Shown here: piece after piece, positions 53,223-62,622 of the stretch | Position numbering within the stretch: position 1 is the first letter of the stretch | Layout: each line of letters opens with the position of its first letter | Assembly (NCBI RefSeq): GCF_002000025.1 | Contig: NZ_MUZV01000006.1 | Coordinates: forward strand, 1 to 64,000 | From: Cognaticolwellia aestuarii | GTDB lineage: Bacteria > Pseudomonadota > Gammaproteobacteria > Enterobacterales > Alteromonadaceae | Length of the DNA stretch: 64,000 bases | Direction: 5' to 3' | The notes under the pieces: generated by a model | What the model was told of the DNA's origin: nothing | Seen by the model: only the letters and a program-made list of their open reading frames with translations | Database searches by the model: none | Program-made: the position numbers and the translations under genes

Positions 53223-54566
53223 ATGACGTCTGCTATCAATACTGACACACCAACAATAACTTCCTCATCTAGCTTTGCAACATTAGGCCTTATTCCACCA
53301 CTATTAACTCGCTTATCTGAATTGGAATATCAACAGCCAACGCCTATTCAAGCACAAGCCATTCCGAGTGTGTTAGCTGGGCGTGATTTGATTGCGGGAG
53401 CCAATACTGGCTCAGGTAAAACCGCAACTTTTGCTTTACCGCTATTACATCACTTGAGTGAAGCAAAAAATAAAAACAAGACAAAAGCTCCTACAGACAA
53501 AGGTAACTATGTTGCAGGTTTGATCTTAGTGCCCACACGTGAGTTAGCCAAACAAGTAGCCGATAGCATTAAATCTTATGCCGCGCATTTAAATGGTGAG
53601 ATTAAAACGGTAGCTGTTTTTGGCGGCGTATCTGTAAATACTCAAATGTTGGCGCTACGTGGTGGCACTGATATTTTAGTCGCAACGCCGGGGCGATTAT
53701 TGGATTTAATTTCAAGCAATGCCGTTAAGCTCGATAAAGTACAAACCTTAGTGCTTGATGAAGCCGACAGAATGCTGAGCTTAGGGTTTACAGAAGAGCT
53801 TTCGGCTTTATTGGCTTTATTACCAAAGCGTAAACAAACCTTGCTGTTTTCAGCGACCTTTCCTGAGCAAGTAACCGCTTTAACACAAGCGTTATTAAAT
53901 AATCCCATTGAAATACAGTTACAAAGTAGTGAAGCTAGTACCCTAGTGCAGCGAGTTTTTACTGTCAATAAAGGCGAGAAAACCGCGGTATTAGCCCATT
54001 TGATTATTCAACACTCATGGCGACAAGCGCTGATCTTTGTTAATGCCAAAAACAGCTGTAATCATTTAGCTGAAAAGCTTGCTAAACGCGGAATAAGCGC
54101 AGAAGTATTTCATGGTGACAAAGGTCAGGGTGCCCGTAGTCGTGTGCTTGATGGCTTTAAAAATGGTGAAATTGAAGTATTAATTGCCACAGATATTGCT
54201 GCGCGTGGCCTTGATATTGAAAAGTTACCGGTGGTGATAAATTTTGATTTGCCTAGAAGCCCTGCAGATTATATGCACCGTATCGGCCGAAGTGGCCGTG
54301 CAGGAGAAGTAGGTTTAGCTATATCACTTATCGATCATGAAGATTATCACCACTTTAGCGTAATAGAAAAGAAGCATAAAATTTGGCTAGACCGTGAACA
54401 AGTAGAAGGCTTTGAAGTTGATGAAGAAGCTATCGCTGCATTATTAGCACAAGACAAGGCTTTACTTAAGCCTATGGCGGCACCTGCAGGTTCAGGCAAG
54501 AAAAAACGTAAAAAGAAGCAACCTAAAATTAATGCCGATATCTGGTTAAATAGCCCAGACGATTGA
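53223..54566 (+). CDS. DEAD-box RNA helicase (RhlE-type)
   Basis: 447 residues with all helicase motifs: the Q motif YQQPTPIQAQAIP, ANTGSGKT (I), PTRELAKQV (Ia), DEAD in VLDEADRM (II), SAT (III), ARGLDIEKLPVVINFDLP (V) and HRIGRSGR (VI). A basic C-terminal tail (GSGKKKRKKKQ) probably binds RNA. These helicases unwind short RNA duplexes in ribosome assembly or RNA decay and are often cold-induced; which is not clear here. No ribosome site is evident before the ATG. The gene is followed by a terminator. Confidence 0.95.
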   Translation: MTSAINTDTPTITSSSSFATLGLIPPLLTRLSELEYQQPTPIQAQAIPSVLAGRDLIAGANTGSGKTATFALPLLHHLSEAKNKNKTKAPTDKGNYVAGLILVPTRELAKQVADSIKSYAAHLNGEIKTVAVFGGVSVNTQMLALRGGTDILVATPGRLLDLISSNAVKLDKVQTLVLDEADRMLSLGFTEELSALLALLPKRKQTLLFSATFPEQVTALTQALLNNPIEIQLQSSEASTLVQRVFTVNKGEKTAVLAHLIIQHSWRQALIFVNAKNSCNHLAEKLAKRGISAEVFHGDKGQGARSRVLDGFKNGEIEVLIATDIAARGLDIEKLPVVINFDLPRSPADYMHRIGRSGRAGEVGLAISLIDHEDYHHFSVIEKKHKIWLDREQVEGFEVDEEAIAALLAQDKALLKPMAAPAGSGKKKRKKKQPKINADIWLNSPDD

Positions 54567-54906
54567 TTTTATAATATAAAACATGCTTTTTTCTATTTTA
54601 CGACAACATTATATAACCCGATTGACAAACCAGCAGCCGTAACGATACAAGTTACGGCTTTTATCGCTCATCGTATTCAGACCACTCAAGTAGCTTAACA
54701 TTGCTTTTTTAAAGATTAATTGAAGCTAAATTTTAACATTGTGTGCAAATAACGTTCAATAAAATTGCTATCTTCTATGCTTCTAGCATATTGTAATACT
54801 GATCACCTGAATATGAATTTTGGCCATTTGCCTAAATTTTTATATCAATGCTACATTATTTAATGAGTTCGTCCTTGTCAATTTGACCGGGTTTAAGGAG
54901 TTAATA
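54567..54906. other. Intergenic region before mlaA
   Basis: About 340 bases. Contains the terminator at 54635-54663. A longer reading frame through this area upstream of mlaA (from 54820) starts without a ribosome site and is not supported. Confidence 0.5.
54635..54663 (+). terminator. Terminator of the helicase gene
   Basis: AGCCGTAAC (54635-54643) and GTTACGGCT (54651-54659) with a 7-base loop, followed by TTTAT. Confidence 0.8.
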
Positions 54907-55800
54907 ATGACAAAAACAATAACAATAACTAACCAACGTAAACAGTTAGCAATATTTACCAAGAATTCATGCTGTTATCTCATATTGTTGTTCTGGTTAA
55001 CGACAACAGGTTGCTCTTCATCCGCAATGCAAGCCACTGAAGTAAATGAAAAGCCGCACAAGAATGAACAAACTGTAAAAGGTCCTTATGAAATTGCCGC
55101 AGAGCAAAATGTTCCCAGTGTGGTTAGTTACCAGGCACCCGAAGATTTTTTACGCTTTATCAATGAACCCATATTTAACTTTAATGATAGTGTTTATCGC
55201 CATGTGTTAAGTCCTTTAGCTATTGGTTATGAAAACTTAGTACCTGAGCCGGTTGATAACAGTATTGGCAATTTCTTTTATAATTTACGTGAACCACTTT
55301 ATGCCGTTAATCACTTATTGCAGGGGGAAATTTCAAAGTCAGGTAAAAACTTGGTACGTGTTGTGGTCAATTCAACCATTGGCCTTTTAGGCTTATTTGA
55401 TCCCGCAGATAGTTTAATGGCGCTAACCCGAGATAAAACTACTTTTGGTGATACCTTAGCCACTTATGGTGTTGGGCACGGTACTTATCTGGTTTTACCA
55501 TTACTGGGTCCTTCAGACTTACGCGATACAGCATCACTTACTTTTAACTATTTTGTTCATCCACTCAATTATATTAATGACGACACCGTTGCAAGCCAGC
55601 TTTTACTGACAGATGGTGTGCAAGCTCAAATACCCATATTGGCACAATACCCACGGGTGTTATCTGATGTTGAAGACAGGTATGAGTTTGTGCGTAATTT
55701 ATATCTACAAAATTTATTGCGTGATGGTCAAGCACGCAGAAATGAAGTGTTTAAAACTGAAAAGCAAAAACAATCAGCAACACCTGCAACAGTGGAGTAG
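54907..55800 (+). CDS. mlaA: MlaA (VacJ)-type outer-membrane lipoprotein
   Basis: 297 residues with a lipoprotein signal (lipobox before Cys36 in LTTTGCSSS). MlaA domain blocks: EPIFNFNDSVYRHVLSPLAI, NSIGNFFYNLREPLYAVNHL, NSTIGLLGLFDPAD and GTYLVLPLLGPSDLRDTA. MlaA removes mislocalised phospholipids from the outer leaflet of the outer membrane. The frame opens at 54820, but the ATG at 54907 has AGGAG and leads into the signal. The RND-type gene begins two bases after its stop, an operon seen in other marine gammaproteobacteria, which suggests a dedicated energised lipid-trafficking partner. Confidence 0.9.
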   Translation: MTKTITITNQRKQLAIFTKNSCCYLILLFWLTTTGCSSSAMQATEVNEKPHKNEQTVKGPYEIAAEQNVPSVVSYQAPEDFLRFINEPIFNFNDSVYRHVLSPLAIGYENLVPEPVDNSIGNFFYNLREPLYAVNHLLQGEISKSGKNLVRVVVNSTIGLLGLFDPADSLMALTRDKTTFGDTLATYGVGHGTYLVLPLLGPSDLRDTASLTFNYFVHPLNYINDDTVASQLLLTDGVQAQIPILAQYPRVLSDVEDRYEFVRNLYLQNLLRDGQARRNEVFKTEKQKQSATPATVE

Positions 55801-55802
55801 TT

Positions 55803-58193
55803 ATGTTGAAAAAGAACCTCAGCTTTTGGCCTTATTTAATCTGTGTCATTTTTATATTTCTGATCAGTACGTTAGCTTGGCAAGCCAAATATTTTGAAAT
55901 AGACGCTTCAGCAGATACATTATTAGTTGATAACAATAAACATTACATTTTGAGCCAGCTTGCTGATCAACGTTATGGCTCAGAAGAGTTTATTTTAATT
56001 GCTTTTAAACCTAATAATACGGCGCTGTTTTCTGCCTCAAACCTTAATACCTTAGTTGATATTGCCGATAAAATTGAGCAATTACCGCGAGTAAAACAAG
56101 TCAATAGCATTGCCAATATGCCTATTTTTTCAGCGGCGGATAATGTTTCTGCTGATGTAGCGAATTTAACTTGGGAAAAACAAAAGTTTGATGAGCAAAC
56201 GCTATCGCTGAGCTTAAAAAAACATCCACTGTATGAAGGTTTACTGATTAACCAAGCGCAAACGGCACTCTCACTGCAAGTTGTGTTTAATTCACAAGCT
56301 GATATCGAAGCGGTTAATAACGATATTATTGCCATAAAACAGCACCTATTAAACCGAGATTTGACAAAACGAGAACTCAATTCACTTGCACAGCTTAAAA
56401 AACAGCAGCAAAATCTTAATAAGCAATTAGAACAAACTCGCATTAATGAAATTGAAAAAATAAGAACAATTTTAGCTCCGTATAAAAAAGTAGGGAGCTT
56501 TTATTTAGGTGGTAATAATTTACTGTCTTATGAACTTATTCAAATAATTCAAAGTGATTTAGTGCTTTTTGGCTCGTTGATTTTTATCGTGATCATTATG
56601 TTGTTATGGTTTTTATTTCGACAACTCAGTTGGGTGCTATTACCGATCGTTTGCTGTGCAACAAGCGTTGTAATGACTGTAGGTTTGCTCGCGGCACTTA
56701 ACTTCAAAGTCACGGTTATTTCTGCCAACGTATTTGCGCTACAAATTATTTTATCGCTTGCCATGATCATTCACCTGATTGTGCATTATCAAGAATTAGT
56801 CCTAAAGCATAGCGATTGGTCACATCAGCAACTGGTATTAGCAACCATTAAAGAAAAAATAAAGCCATGTTTTTATGCAGGATTAACGACTACGATTGGC
56901 TTTGGATCTTTGATATTTAGCGGTGTTCAACCCGTTATTAGCTTCGGCTGGATGATGGTTTTTGCTATGTTGGTTAGTTTTATTGTCAGTTTAGTATTTT
57001 TCCCTGCTTTGTTACTGGCAATATTTAATAAACAAGCCTTCGTTAAACAGCATAAAAAAATAGAAAACGGCATGAGCGCAACAGCAAGTTTTGTTAAAGC
57101 ACGGCCTAAAAGCATTATCTTTACCTCACTGCTGTTAACCTTGGTCGGCATATTGGGCTGTTTCAATTTAAGCGCTGAAAACAGCTTTTTAAATTACTTT
57201 AGTGAATCTACTGATGTTAGAAAAGAATTAAGCTTTATTGACCAAGAATTTGGTGGCTCAACACCGTTTGATTTGTTATTGGATATTCCAGATGAGCAAA
57301 TAAAATCTGGCTTAGTCATTTCAGCAAGTACTGTGCAAACAATCACGGCTATTCAAAATATGCTAGCCAAACAACAAGCCATTGGTGCTATTACCTCAAT
57401 AGCAGATTTTACGAAAATTGCTCAAGTGGTAAACGCAAAGCCACTGACAGAATATGAATTAACAGCACTTTATAAAAGTTTAGATACCGAGTTACAACAA
57501 GCACTATTTGGCGCTTATTTTTCTGAGAAAAAACAACAAATACGAATTTCTATGCGAGTACAAGACAGTACTCAAGATCTCAATAGAGCCGATTTACTGG
57601 CAAAAATTCATCAAGAATTAGCAAACATTGGCATACCAAAACAGCAATACACGCTGACAGGTTTATTTATTCTATATCAAAATGTGTTATCTCGTTTGGT
57701 TGACTCTCAAGTGCTTACAATACTTATTGTTTATGCTGCTATGGCCGTCACGTTAATGATCATTTTCTCATCAATTAAAGTAGCATGGATTGCCTTAGTG
57801 CCTAATATAATCACCACATCGGTTATTATGGGAATATTAGGTATTTTTGCAATTCCGTTAGATTTAATGACCATTACTATTGCAGCTGTTGCTATGGGTA
57901 TTTCGATGGATGACACCATTCACTATATTCATCGCTATTTAGCTGAGTTAAAGCGCGAGCCAAACAACGAAAAAGCTTGGGTTAAGCGTACTAATTTATC
58001 GGTAGGTTATGCATTAATATATACCACCACAGTGATCGTTATTGGCTTTGGCAGCTTAGTATTTTCTAATTTCGTACCCAGTATGTTATTTGGCTTATTA
58101 ACCAGTATTGCAATGGTTGTTGCTTTATTGACGGATATTACAACATTGCCAGTTTTATTAAAAAAACACCTCACTAGCCATGATGTTAAATAA
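55803..58193 (+). CDS. RND/MMPL-superfamily transporter adjacent to mlaA
   Basis: 796 residues with two repeats of six membrane helices: near residues 10-27, 250-400 and 435-455, 620-780. A charged coiled coil (RELNSLAQLKKQQQNLNKQL) lies in the first periplasmic domain. The second cluster carries the SMDDTIHYIHRYLAEL motif, where Asp and His could form a proton relay. Similar MMPL-like proteins (HpnN, MmpL3) move lipids; this one is shorter than drug exporters and its substrate is likely lipid because of the mlaA neighbour, an inference. The gene starts two bases after mlaA and is translationally coupled. Confidence 0.85.
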   Translation: MLKKNLSFWPYLICVIFIFLISTLAWQAKYFEIDASADTLLVDNNKHYILSQLADQRYGSEEFILIAFKPNNTALFSASNLNTLVDIADKIEQLPRVKQVNSIANMPIFSAADNVSADVANLTWEKQKFDEQTLSLSLKKHPLYEGLLINQAQTALSLQVVFNSQADIEAVNNDIIAIKQHLLNRDLTKRELNSLAQLKKQQQNLNKQLEQTRINEIEKIRTILAPYKKVGSFYLGGNNLLSYELIQIIQSDLVLFGSLIFIVIIMLLWFLFRQLSWVLLPIVCCATSVVMTVGLLAALNFKVTVISANVFALQIILSLAMIIHLIVHYQELVLKHSDWSHQQLVLATIKEKIKPCFYAGLTTTIGFGSLIFSGVQPVISFGWMMVFAMLVSFIVSLVFFPALLLAIFNKQAFVKQHKKIENGMSATASFVKARPKSIIFTSLLLTLVGILGCFNLSAENSFLNYFSESTDVRKELSFIDQEFGGSTPFDLLLDIPDEQIKSGLVISASTVQTITAIQNMLAKQQAIGAITSIADFTKIAQVVNAKPLTEYELTALYKSLDTELQQALFGAYFSEKKQQIRISMRVQDSTQDLNRADLLAKIHQELANIGIPKQQYTLTGLFILYQNVLSRLVDSQVLTILIVYAAMAVTLMIIFSSIKVAWIALVPNIITTSVIMGILGIFAIPLDLMTITIAAVAMGISMDDTIHYIHRYLAELKREPNNEKAWVKRTNLSVGYALIYTTTVIVIGFGSLVFSNFVPSMLFGLLTSIAMVVALLTDITTLPVLLKKHLTSHDVK

Positions 58194-58424
58194 CGGGTTA
58201 CACGTTATGTTGCCAGCACAATAGGAAGATAAATGATAAAGTTTACGCTAGCTGCTCGTTGACCTAGCAGCATGGCTAGACCAAAGAGATAACATATAAA
58301 TTAACTAATTTAACGTTAAACAAGCTCACAAATAGATTTATCTAGGTATAATCCACGCTATAAAAAGTAATGCTAAGTCATTACTTAATGCAAATCGTTA
58401 CTAATTATCTGGAATATACCTATC

Positions 58425-60209
58425 ATGCGAGTCGCCGTTGCACAATTTGCCACCTCATTAAACACACAAGAAAACTTAACAACTTGCTTAAGCATGATTG
58501 ATAACGCTGCAGCTTGTGTGCCGAGTATTATTGTGCTGCCGGAGTTTTGCAATACACAGCCTTGTTACACGGGTCATGAGCAAGCCTGGCAACAAGCTTT
58601 GGCAATAGAAAGTGACTTTTTACAAAAAATTGCCCAGCAAGCTAAAAAACACGATTGTTATATTGTACTTAATGTAACATTACGTCGAGATTTAAGCCGC
58701 GATCAAGTCGAGATTTCAATAAAATCAAATATTAGTATCACCTCATGTTTATTTTCTCCTGATGGCGAACTTGTTCAACAAGTTGATAAAGAAAAATTAA
58801 CAGAACAAGAAAACTATTTCTTTATCAGTACCAAGCAGGCAACCAACGTTTTTACTCATGATTTTGGAAAATTTGGACTTATGTCAGGCGCTGACAGTGA
58901 TAATTTTCAGGTGCCGCGTGCATTATCACTCAATGGAGCACAACTCATATGCAACTCAGAAAATACATTTGCTTTAGACACTAGTACCTTACATGACATA
59001 ACTCATGCCGTTGAAAATAATGTATTTATTGCCACCGCGAATAAAATAGGGGCATTACGACCTCAACAGACCTGTAATAAAGTAACCGAAACTACTGAAC
59101 AGCTTTTGAATGTCGAAAATAGACAAGCTATTCAACAAGTTTACGGTACAGGACAAAGCCAAATTATTACGCCTGAAGGTAAAGTGTTGGCAAAAATAGA
59201 GCACAATAAAGCTGGTTATACTTTTGCTGATATTGACTTGTCACCGGCGGGACTTGCCCATAAGGTGCGCCCTGATGGTACTGAGTTTAAACAACAGCAA
59301 TGTTCAGCATTCAATATAGCAACAATGACAGCCGATCAGCCAACGATAACAAACCATGAATACAGTGATAATGTACCAGAAACCATCAATGTCGCTATTT
59401 TCGCTACTTATAAATCTAACGAACAGGCCATTGAAGATGTTTGTCATTATATTGAAAACAACCTCAGTGATATTATTCAGTTACCAGAGTTATTTTTTAT
59501 TGGTGATAAAACAATCACCCATGATCAGGATGAGTTGAAACGTATAGAGTATTTAAGCCATGACCTTATTCAACAAATCAGCGCTGTGCTTAGGCCTTTC
59601 CAGTACGTTTGTACCAGTCTGGTAGTTAACGGAAATCATCAGGCAGTATTAATCAACCAGCAAGGAATAATTGCGAGACAACAACAGTTGCATTTTTGTC
59701 AACGATATCAATGGACTGAGTTAACAGATACTATAAATATTATTTCACTTCCTTTAGAGCAAGGTAATATTAAGCTTGCGATGTTAACCGCTGACGATGC
59801 CAATATTGCTGACACAGTCAAAATGGCAGCTTCACATAATATACACTTATTACTCATGCCTTTTGACATACAAGACTCGTTAGAAGTTAACTACAGTTTA
59901 TTGGCGCGAGCGGCTGAAAATAGAGTTTGCATAGTAGCAGCAACGAGAGAAAAGAGTTTTGCCATTCAACCATCTGTTGAACAAAACCAAGACAAGCTTA
60001 AACAAAATAATAAAAAAGTTAAGTCACAAAAATCAACGGGGCTGATTATCAATTTAAGTAATAATGCAACTTTACTAACACAATGGCAGTCTGGTCGATT
60101 TAACGGTTATATCAACAAACCTGTTGTTAAGCATCAGCATGGAAAAATCACCAAAGCGTTGATTTACCCCAATGCAAGTACTGATAAAAGCAGCATAGTA
60201 TTTAATTAA
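58425..60209 (+). CDS. Tandem nitrilase-fold protein, both catalytic Cys lost
   Basis: 594 residues containing two nitrilase-like (CN hydrolase) domains, about 1-300 and 320-580. Active nitrilases have a Glu-Lys-Cys triad. Domain 1 keeps Glu in VLPEFCN and a Lys in QQVDKEKLTEQE, but the Cys site reads FGLMSGADSDNF. Domain 2 keeps a Glu in LPELFF; its Cys site reads LAMLTADDANIAD. Both domains therefore look catalytically dead. Such double-domain pseudo-nitrilases could act as binding or regulatory proteins; nothing indicates a ligand. Start ATG with GGAA upstream. No co-transcribed partner is visible. Confidence 0.78.
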   Translation: MRVAVAQFATSLNTQENLTTCLSMIDNAAACVPSIIVLPEFCNTQPCYTGHEQAWQQALAIESDFLQKIAQQAKKHDCYIVLNVTLRRDLSRDQVEISIKSNISITSCLFSPDGELVQQVDKEKLTEQENYFFISTKQATNVFTHDFGKFGLMSGADSDNFQVPRALSLNGAQLICNSENTFALDTSTLHDITHAVENNVFIATANKIGALRPQQTCNKVTETTEQLLNVENRQAIQQVYGTGQSQIITPEGKVLAKIEHNKAGYTFADIDLSPAGLAHKVRPDGTEFKQQQCSAFNIATMTADQPTITNHEYSDNVPETINVAIFATYKSNEQAIEDVCHYIENNLSDIIQLPELFFIGDKTITHDQDELKRIEYLSHDLIQQISAVLRPFQYVCTSLVVNGNHQAVLINQQGIIARQQQLHFCQRYQWTELTDTINIISLPLEQGNIKLAMLTADDANIADTVKMAASHNIHLLLMPFDIQDSLEVNYSLLARAAENRVCIVAATREKSFAIQPSVEQNQDKLKQNNKKVKSQKSTGLIINLSNNATLLTQWQSGRFNGYINKPVVKHQHGKITKALIYPNASTDKSSIVFN

Positions 60210-60286
60210 TATGGCTGTAAACACACAATAAAATCAATTAAACGGCAGGGCGCTCAAACATAACTATTTTGTTGAACATTTGGTAT

Positions 60287-61198
60287 TTAACCGTTTTTTA
60301 TCTGCTTTTTCTTAGCTAATTGAACGTAATAATATCTGCCAAGAATTACCATTAAAATACCACCAAGTACCAGAGCAGATGATTCAATTAAGCGCAATGT
60401 AAGCAACTCGCTAGTAAATATGACACCGCCAATAGCGGCAATGATCGGTACAAATAATTGTACTACAGCGCCTTGAGTAACTGATAAGCCACTTAACGCG
60501 ATATACCAAATAAAATAGCCAATTCCTGAAGCTATTGCGCCAGATAACACCGCCAAAATAATACCTGTTGTAGTGAAATGCGCATCGCTAAATGTACACA
60601 TTATTAGCACTAATACAAAAGGTGTGGTGCGTAAAAAGTTATAGCCAGTATCACTTAACGGACTTTTAGAGCCTCGACCGAGTAATGTATAAACTGCCCA
60701 AGCTACACCTGAAACACTCATCAATATAAACCCCATAAGTGAGGGGGTGGTTAAACTTGGAATAATTAAGTATACAAAGCCAGTAAAAGCCAAAGTTAAA
60801 CCTAACCATTCAGATAAATGCAGTTTGTTACCTAAAATGACATTAGAGAGGATCATGGTTATTTGTACAGCACCAAATAAAATTAAAGCCCCGGTACCCG
60901 TATCTAATGAAATATAACCAAATGAAAATGCTACAGCATAAATAAATAGCATAGTAGCTGCGAGCCAACTGCCTTTTGTGGCTGTGGCAGTTTTTGCTTC
61001 GCTTTTAGAGTTAAAATGACTGGTCAAGCTCACTAATACGAATAGAATAACAATACCTGAAAGTAAGCGTAAGGCAGTAAAGCTGCTGGCATCAATGGCA
61101 TTTTCACCAAGTGCCATGCGACATAAAACCGAATTTGCTGCAAAAGCAATTAAGGCAAAAATAGTGCTAGTGATAATTTTAAGCTGATGTAAATTCAA
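60287..61198 (-). CDS. DMT-superfamily (EamA) transporter
   Basis: 303 residues with ten membrane helices in two EamA repeats. Opening ITSTIFALIAFAANSVLCRM and later VTQGAVVQLFVPIIAAIGGV are typical. EamA proteins export metabolites, amino acids or drugs; the substrate is unknown. The frame can be read from a GTG at 61240, but a TTG at 61198 follows TTAGGA by six bases and gives the usual N-terminus (MNLHQLKII). The two ends are close to a repeat-rich spacer. Confidence 0.88.
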   Translation of the reverse strand: MNLHQLKIITSTIFALIAFAANSVLCRMALGENAIDASSFTALRLLSGIVILFVLVSLTSHFNSKSEAKTATATKGSWLAATMLFIYAVAFSFGYISLDTGTGALILFGAVQITMILSNVILGNKLHLSEWLGLTLAFTGFVYLIIPSLTTPSLMGFILMSVSGVAWAVYTLLGRGSKSPLSDTGYNFLRTTPFVLVLIMCTFSDAHFTTTGIILAVLSGAIASGIGYFIWYIALSGLSVTQGAVVQLFVPIIAAIGGVIFTSELLTLRLIESSALVLGGILMVILGRYYYVQLAKKKQIKNG

Positions 61199-61240
61199 AA
61201 ATATTCCTAATTTAAAGCGCATGCTGTAAACATAAGACAC

Positions 61241-62089
61241 ACATTAATAGCGTTTAAAGTTCAGTTGTCATGTTGAGTAATATAATACCAGTAACTGGCG
61301 AAACAGAGAGTAAATCAATAACACAAAAATAGGTCAGCTCGGCAGTAGTAATTGTATTAACTACATAAGCTTAGTAATTGATTGCATTTAAACATATTTT
61401 ACAAGAATAGATAACAATGACTATAAGTTATCAAGATTAGATCAGCCTTAGATATTACCAAATACCATAGAGTATCCCATAAAGTTTTATTAAACATGAT
61501 GATGAAATAATAAAGAAAATATATCCGGGCAGATTATGAGCTAAAGCCACATTGGCTATTTGATGATCGGGAATACCATTAAACCAATTGAAACTCGCAA
61601 GCTTCAGCGAAATCATGGAATGATTCAATCATATACTAATAATTAAAATTAATGTCGTGACGCTATGTGAAATTTACGAGGGAATATACGCAAAACTAAA
61701 TTTCATGCACGTAGCGCTACGCAAAATAGGATCTAGTTGTTAACTTGCAAACGGTAAAATGTCAGTAAGCTAAAACATAAAATACTTTAACTAATTCAAT
61801 AAGATGATTTACCATTGAAGACTGGTTCCGATCTAGTTCTTAATTTGGATTAATACATAATGTTAATCCAAGTTAAGAAGTAGATCTTGTGCTATTTAAT
61901 TTCAAGAACTTACGAGGATTTTGCAAAGATCTTTTTCTACTATTTCCAAGCTAACAGATAGATCTTCATAGCGTTTGCAAGTTAACGACTAGATCTTCAA
62001 TATCAGACTCTGAAACCCAAGCATAGCAAGGGCTGCGAGAAATATCAGGTATATAAATACAATATATACAAATGCTAATAATGTCTACT
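61241..62089. other. Repeat-rich intergenic region
   Basis: About 850 bases with no credible gene. It contains a palindrome GTAGCGCTAC (61711-61720), an interrupted inverted repeat around 61660-61720, and the GATCTA repeat cluster at 61730-61995. No transposase or RNA gene is visible. Confidence 0.6.
61730..61995. repeat. Cluster of five 20-24 bp GATCTA-TTAACTTG repeats in nested inverted pairs
   Basis: Outer pair: 61730-61753 and 61972-61995 match 23 of 24 bases in inverted orientation. Inner pair: 61830-61853 and 61863-61886 match 22 of 24, with a 9-base loop. A fifth, diverged copy lies at 61945-61964 on the minus strand. All share GATCTA followed by TTAACTTG or a close variant. No coding sequence lies between them. 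Confidence 0.8.
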
Positions 62090-62617
62090 CTAAAATAAGC
62101 TATAACTTAATGCTTCCTCACGGCTAGCAACAGCCATTATTTTATACATCTCTTTTGCGAAGTCAGGATTTTTCATATTGTTATTTATTTGCTCTATATA
62201 TGAATTTAATAATACCGTTTGTTCATCCCAACTTTTGCTTTTCAAACATTCATAATCTGGCTTAGGGCTGTTATATGTTTCGTTAGGTTTATGGTTCATT
62301 AAAGCCTTAGCTGTATTTAAGTGTCTGCATAGCTCATAAAATTCACCAAACCATGGTTTGGAATAACTTGTATAGTTAATATTTTCATAATCAAAGTCTA
62401 AATCTAACAAGTTTTCGTCCAAATGTTGTGTATGCCTAGAGGTAATTTTTTTAAACTCGTGGCTAAAATAAAACTTGTGAGATTCCATTGGCCAGTCAGT
62501 AGTAGAACCAATATTAACCTCTTTACCTGTTGGATATATTCGATCATTTATTGGGTAGTGCGTATGAGCAGAAATGTAAGTCCATTTATTATTTGAGGTT
62601 ACTGATGATTCAAACAA
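62090..62617 (-). pseudogene. Metallophosphoesterase, C-terminal part after a frameshift
   Basis: Continuation of the broken gene that begins at 63735. Reading in the downstream frame gives RTKLIELFESS, then TYISAHTHYP, the H-X-H metal motif that closes the metallophosphoesterase active site. The 175-residue frame starts at a TTG with no ribosome site; translation of this piece alone is unlikely. The C-terminal 90 residues are an extension without recognised motifs. Confidence 0.7.
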
Positions 62618-62622
62618 CTCTA

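Noticed and set aside
61730-61995. Integron attC sites
   Set aside because: GTTAAC-containing inverted repeats are suggestive, but the attC core pairs and cassette genes are absent and the repeats are nested.
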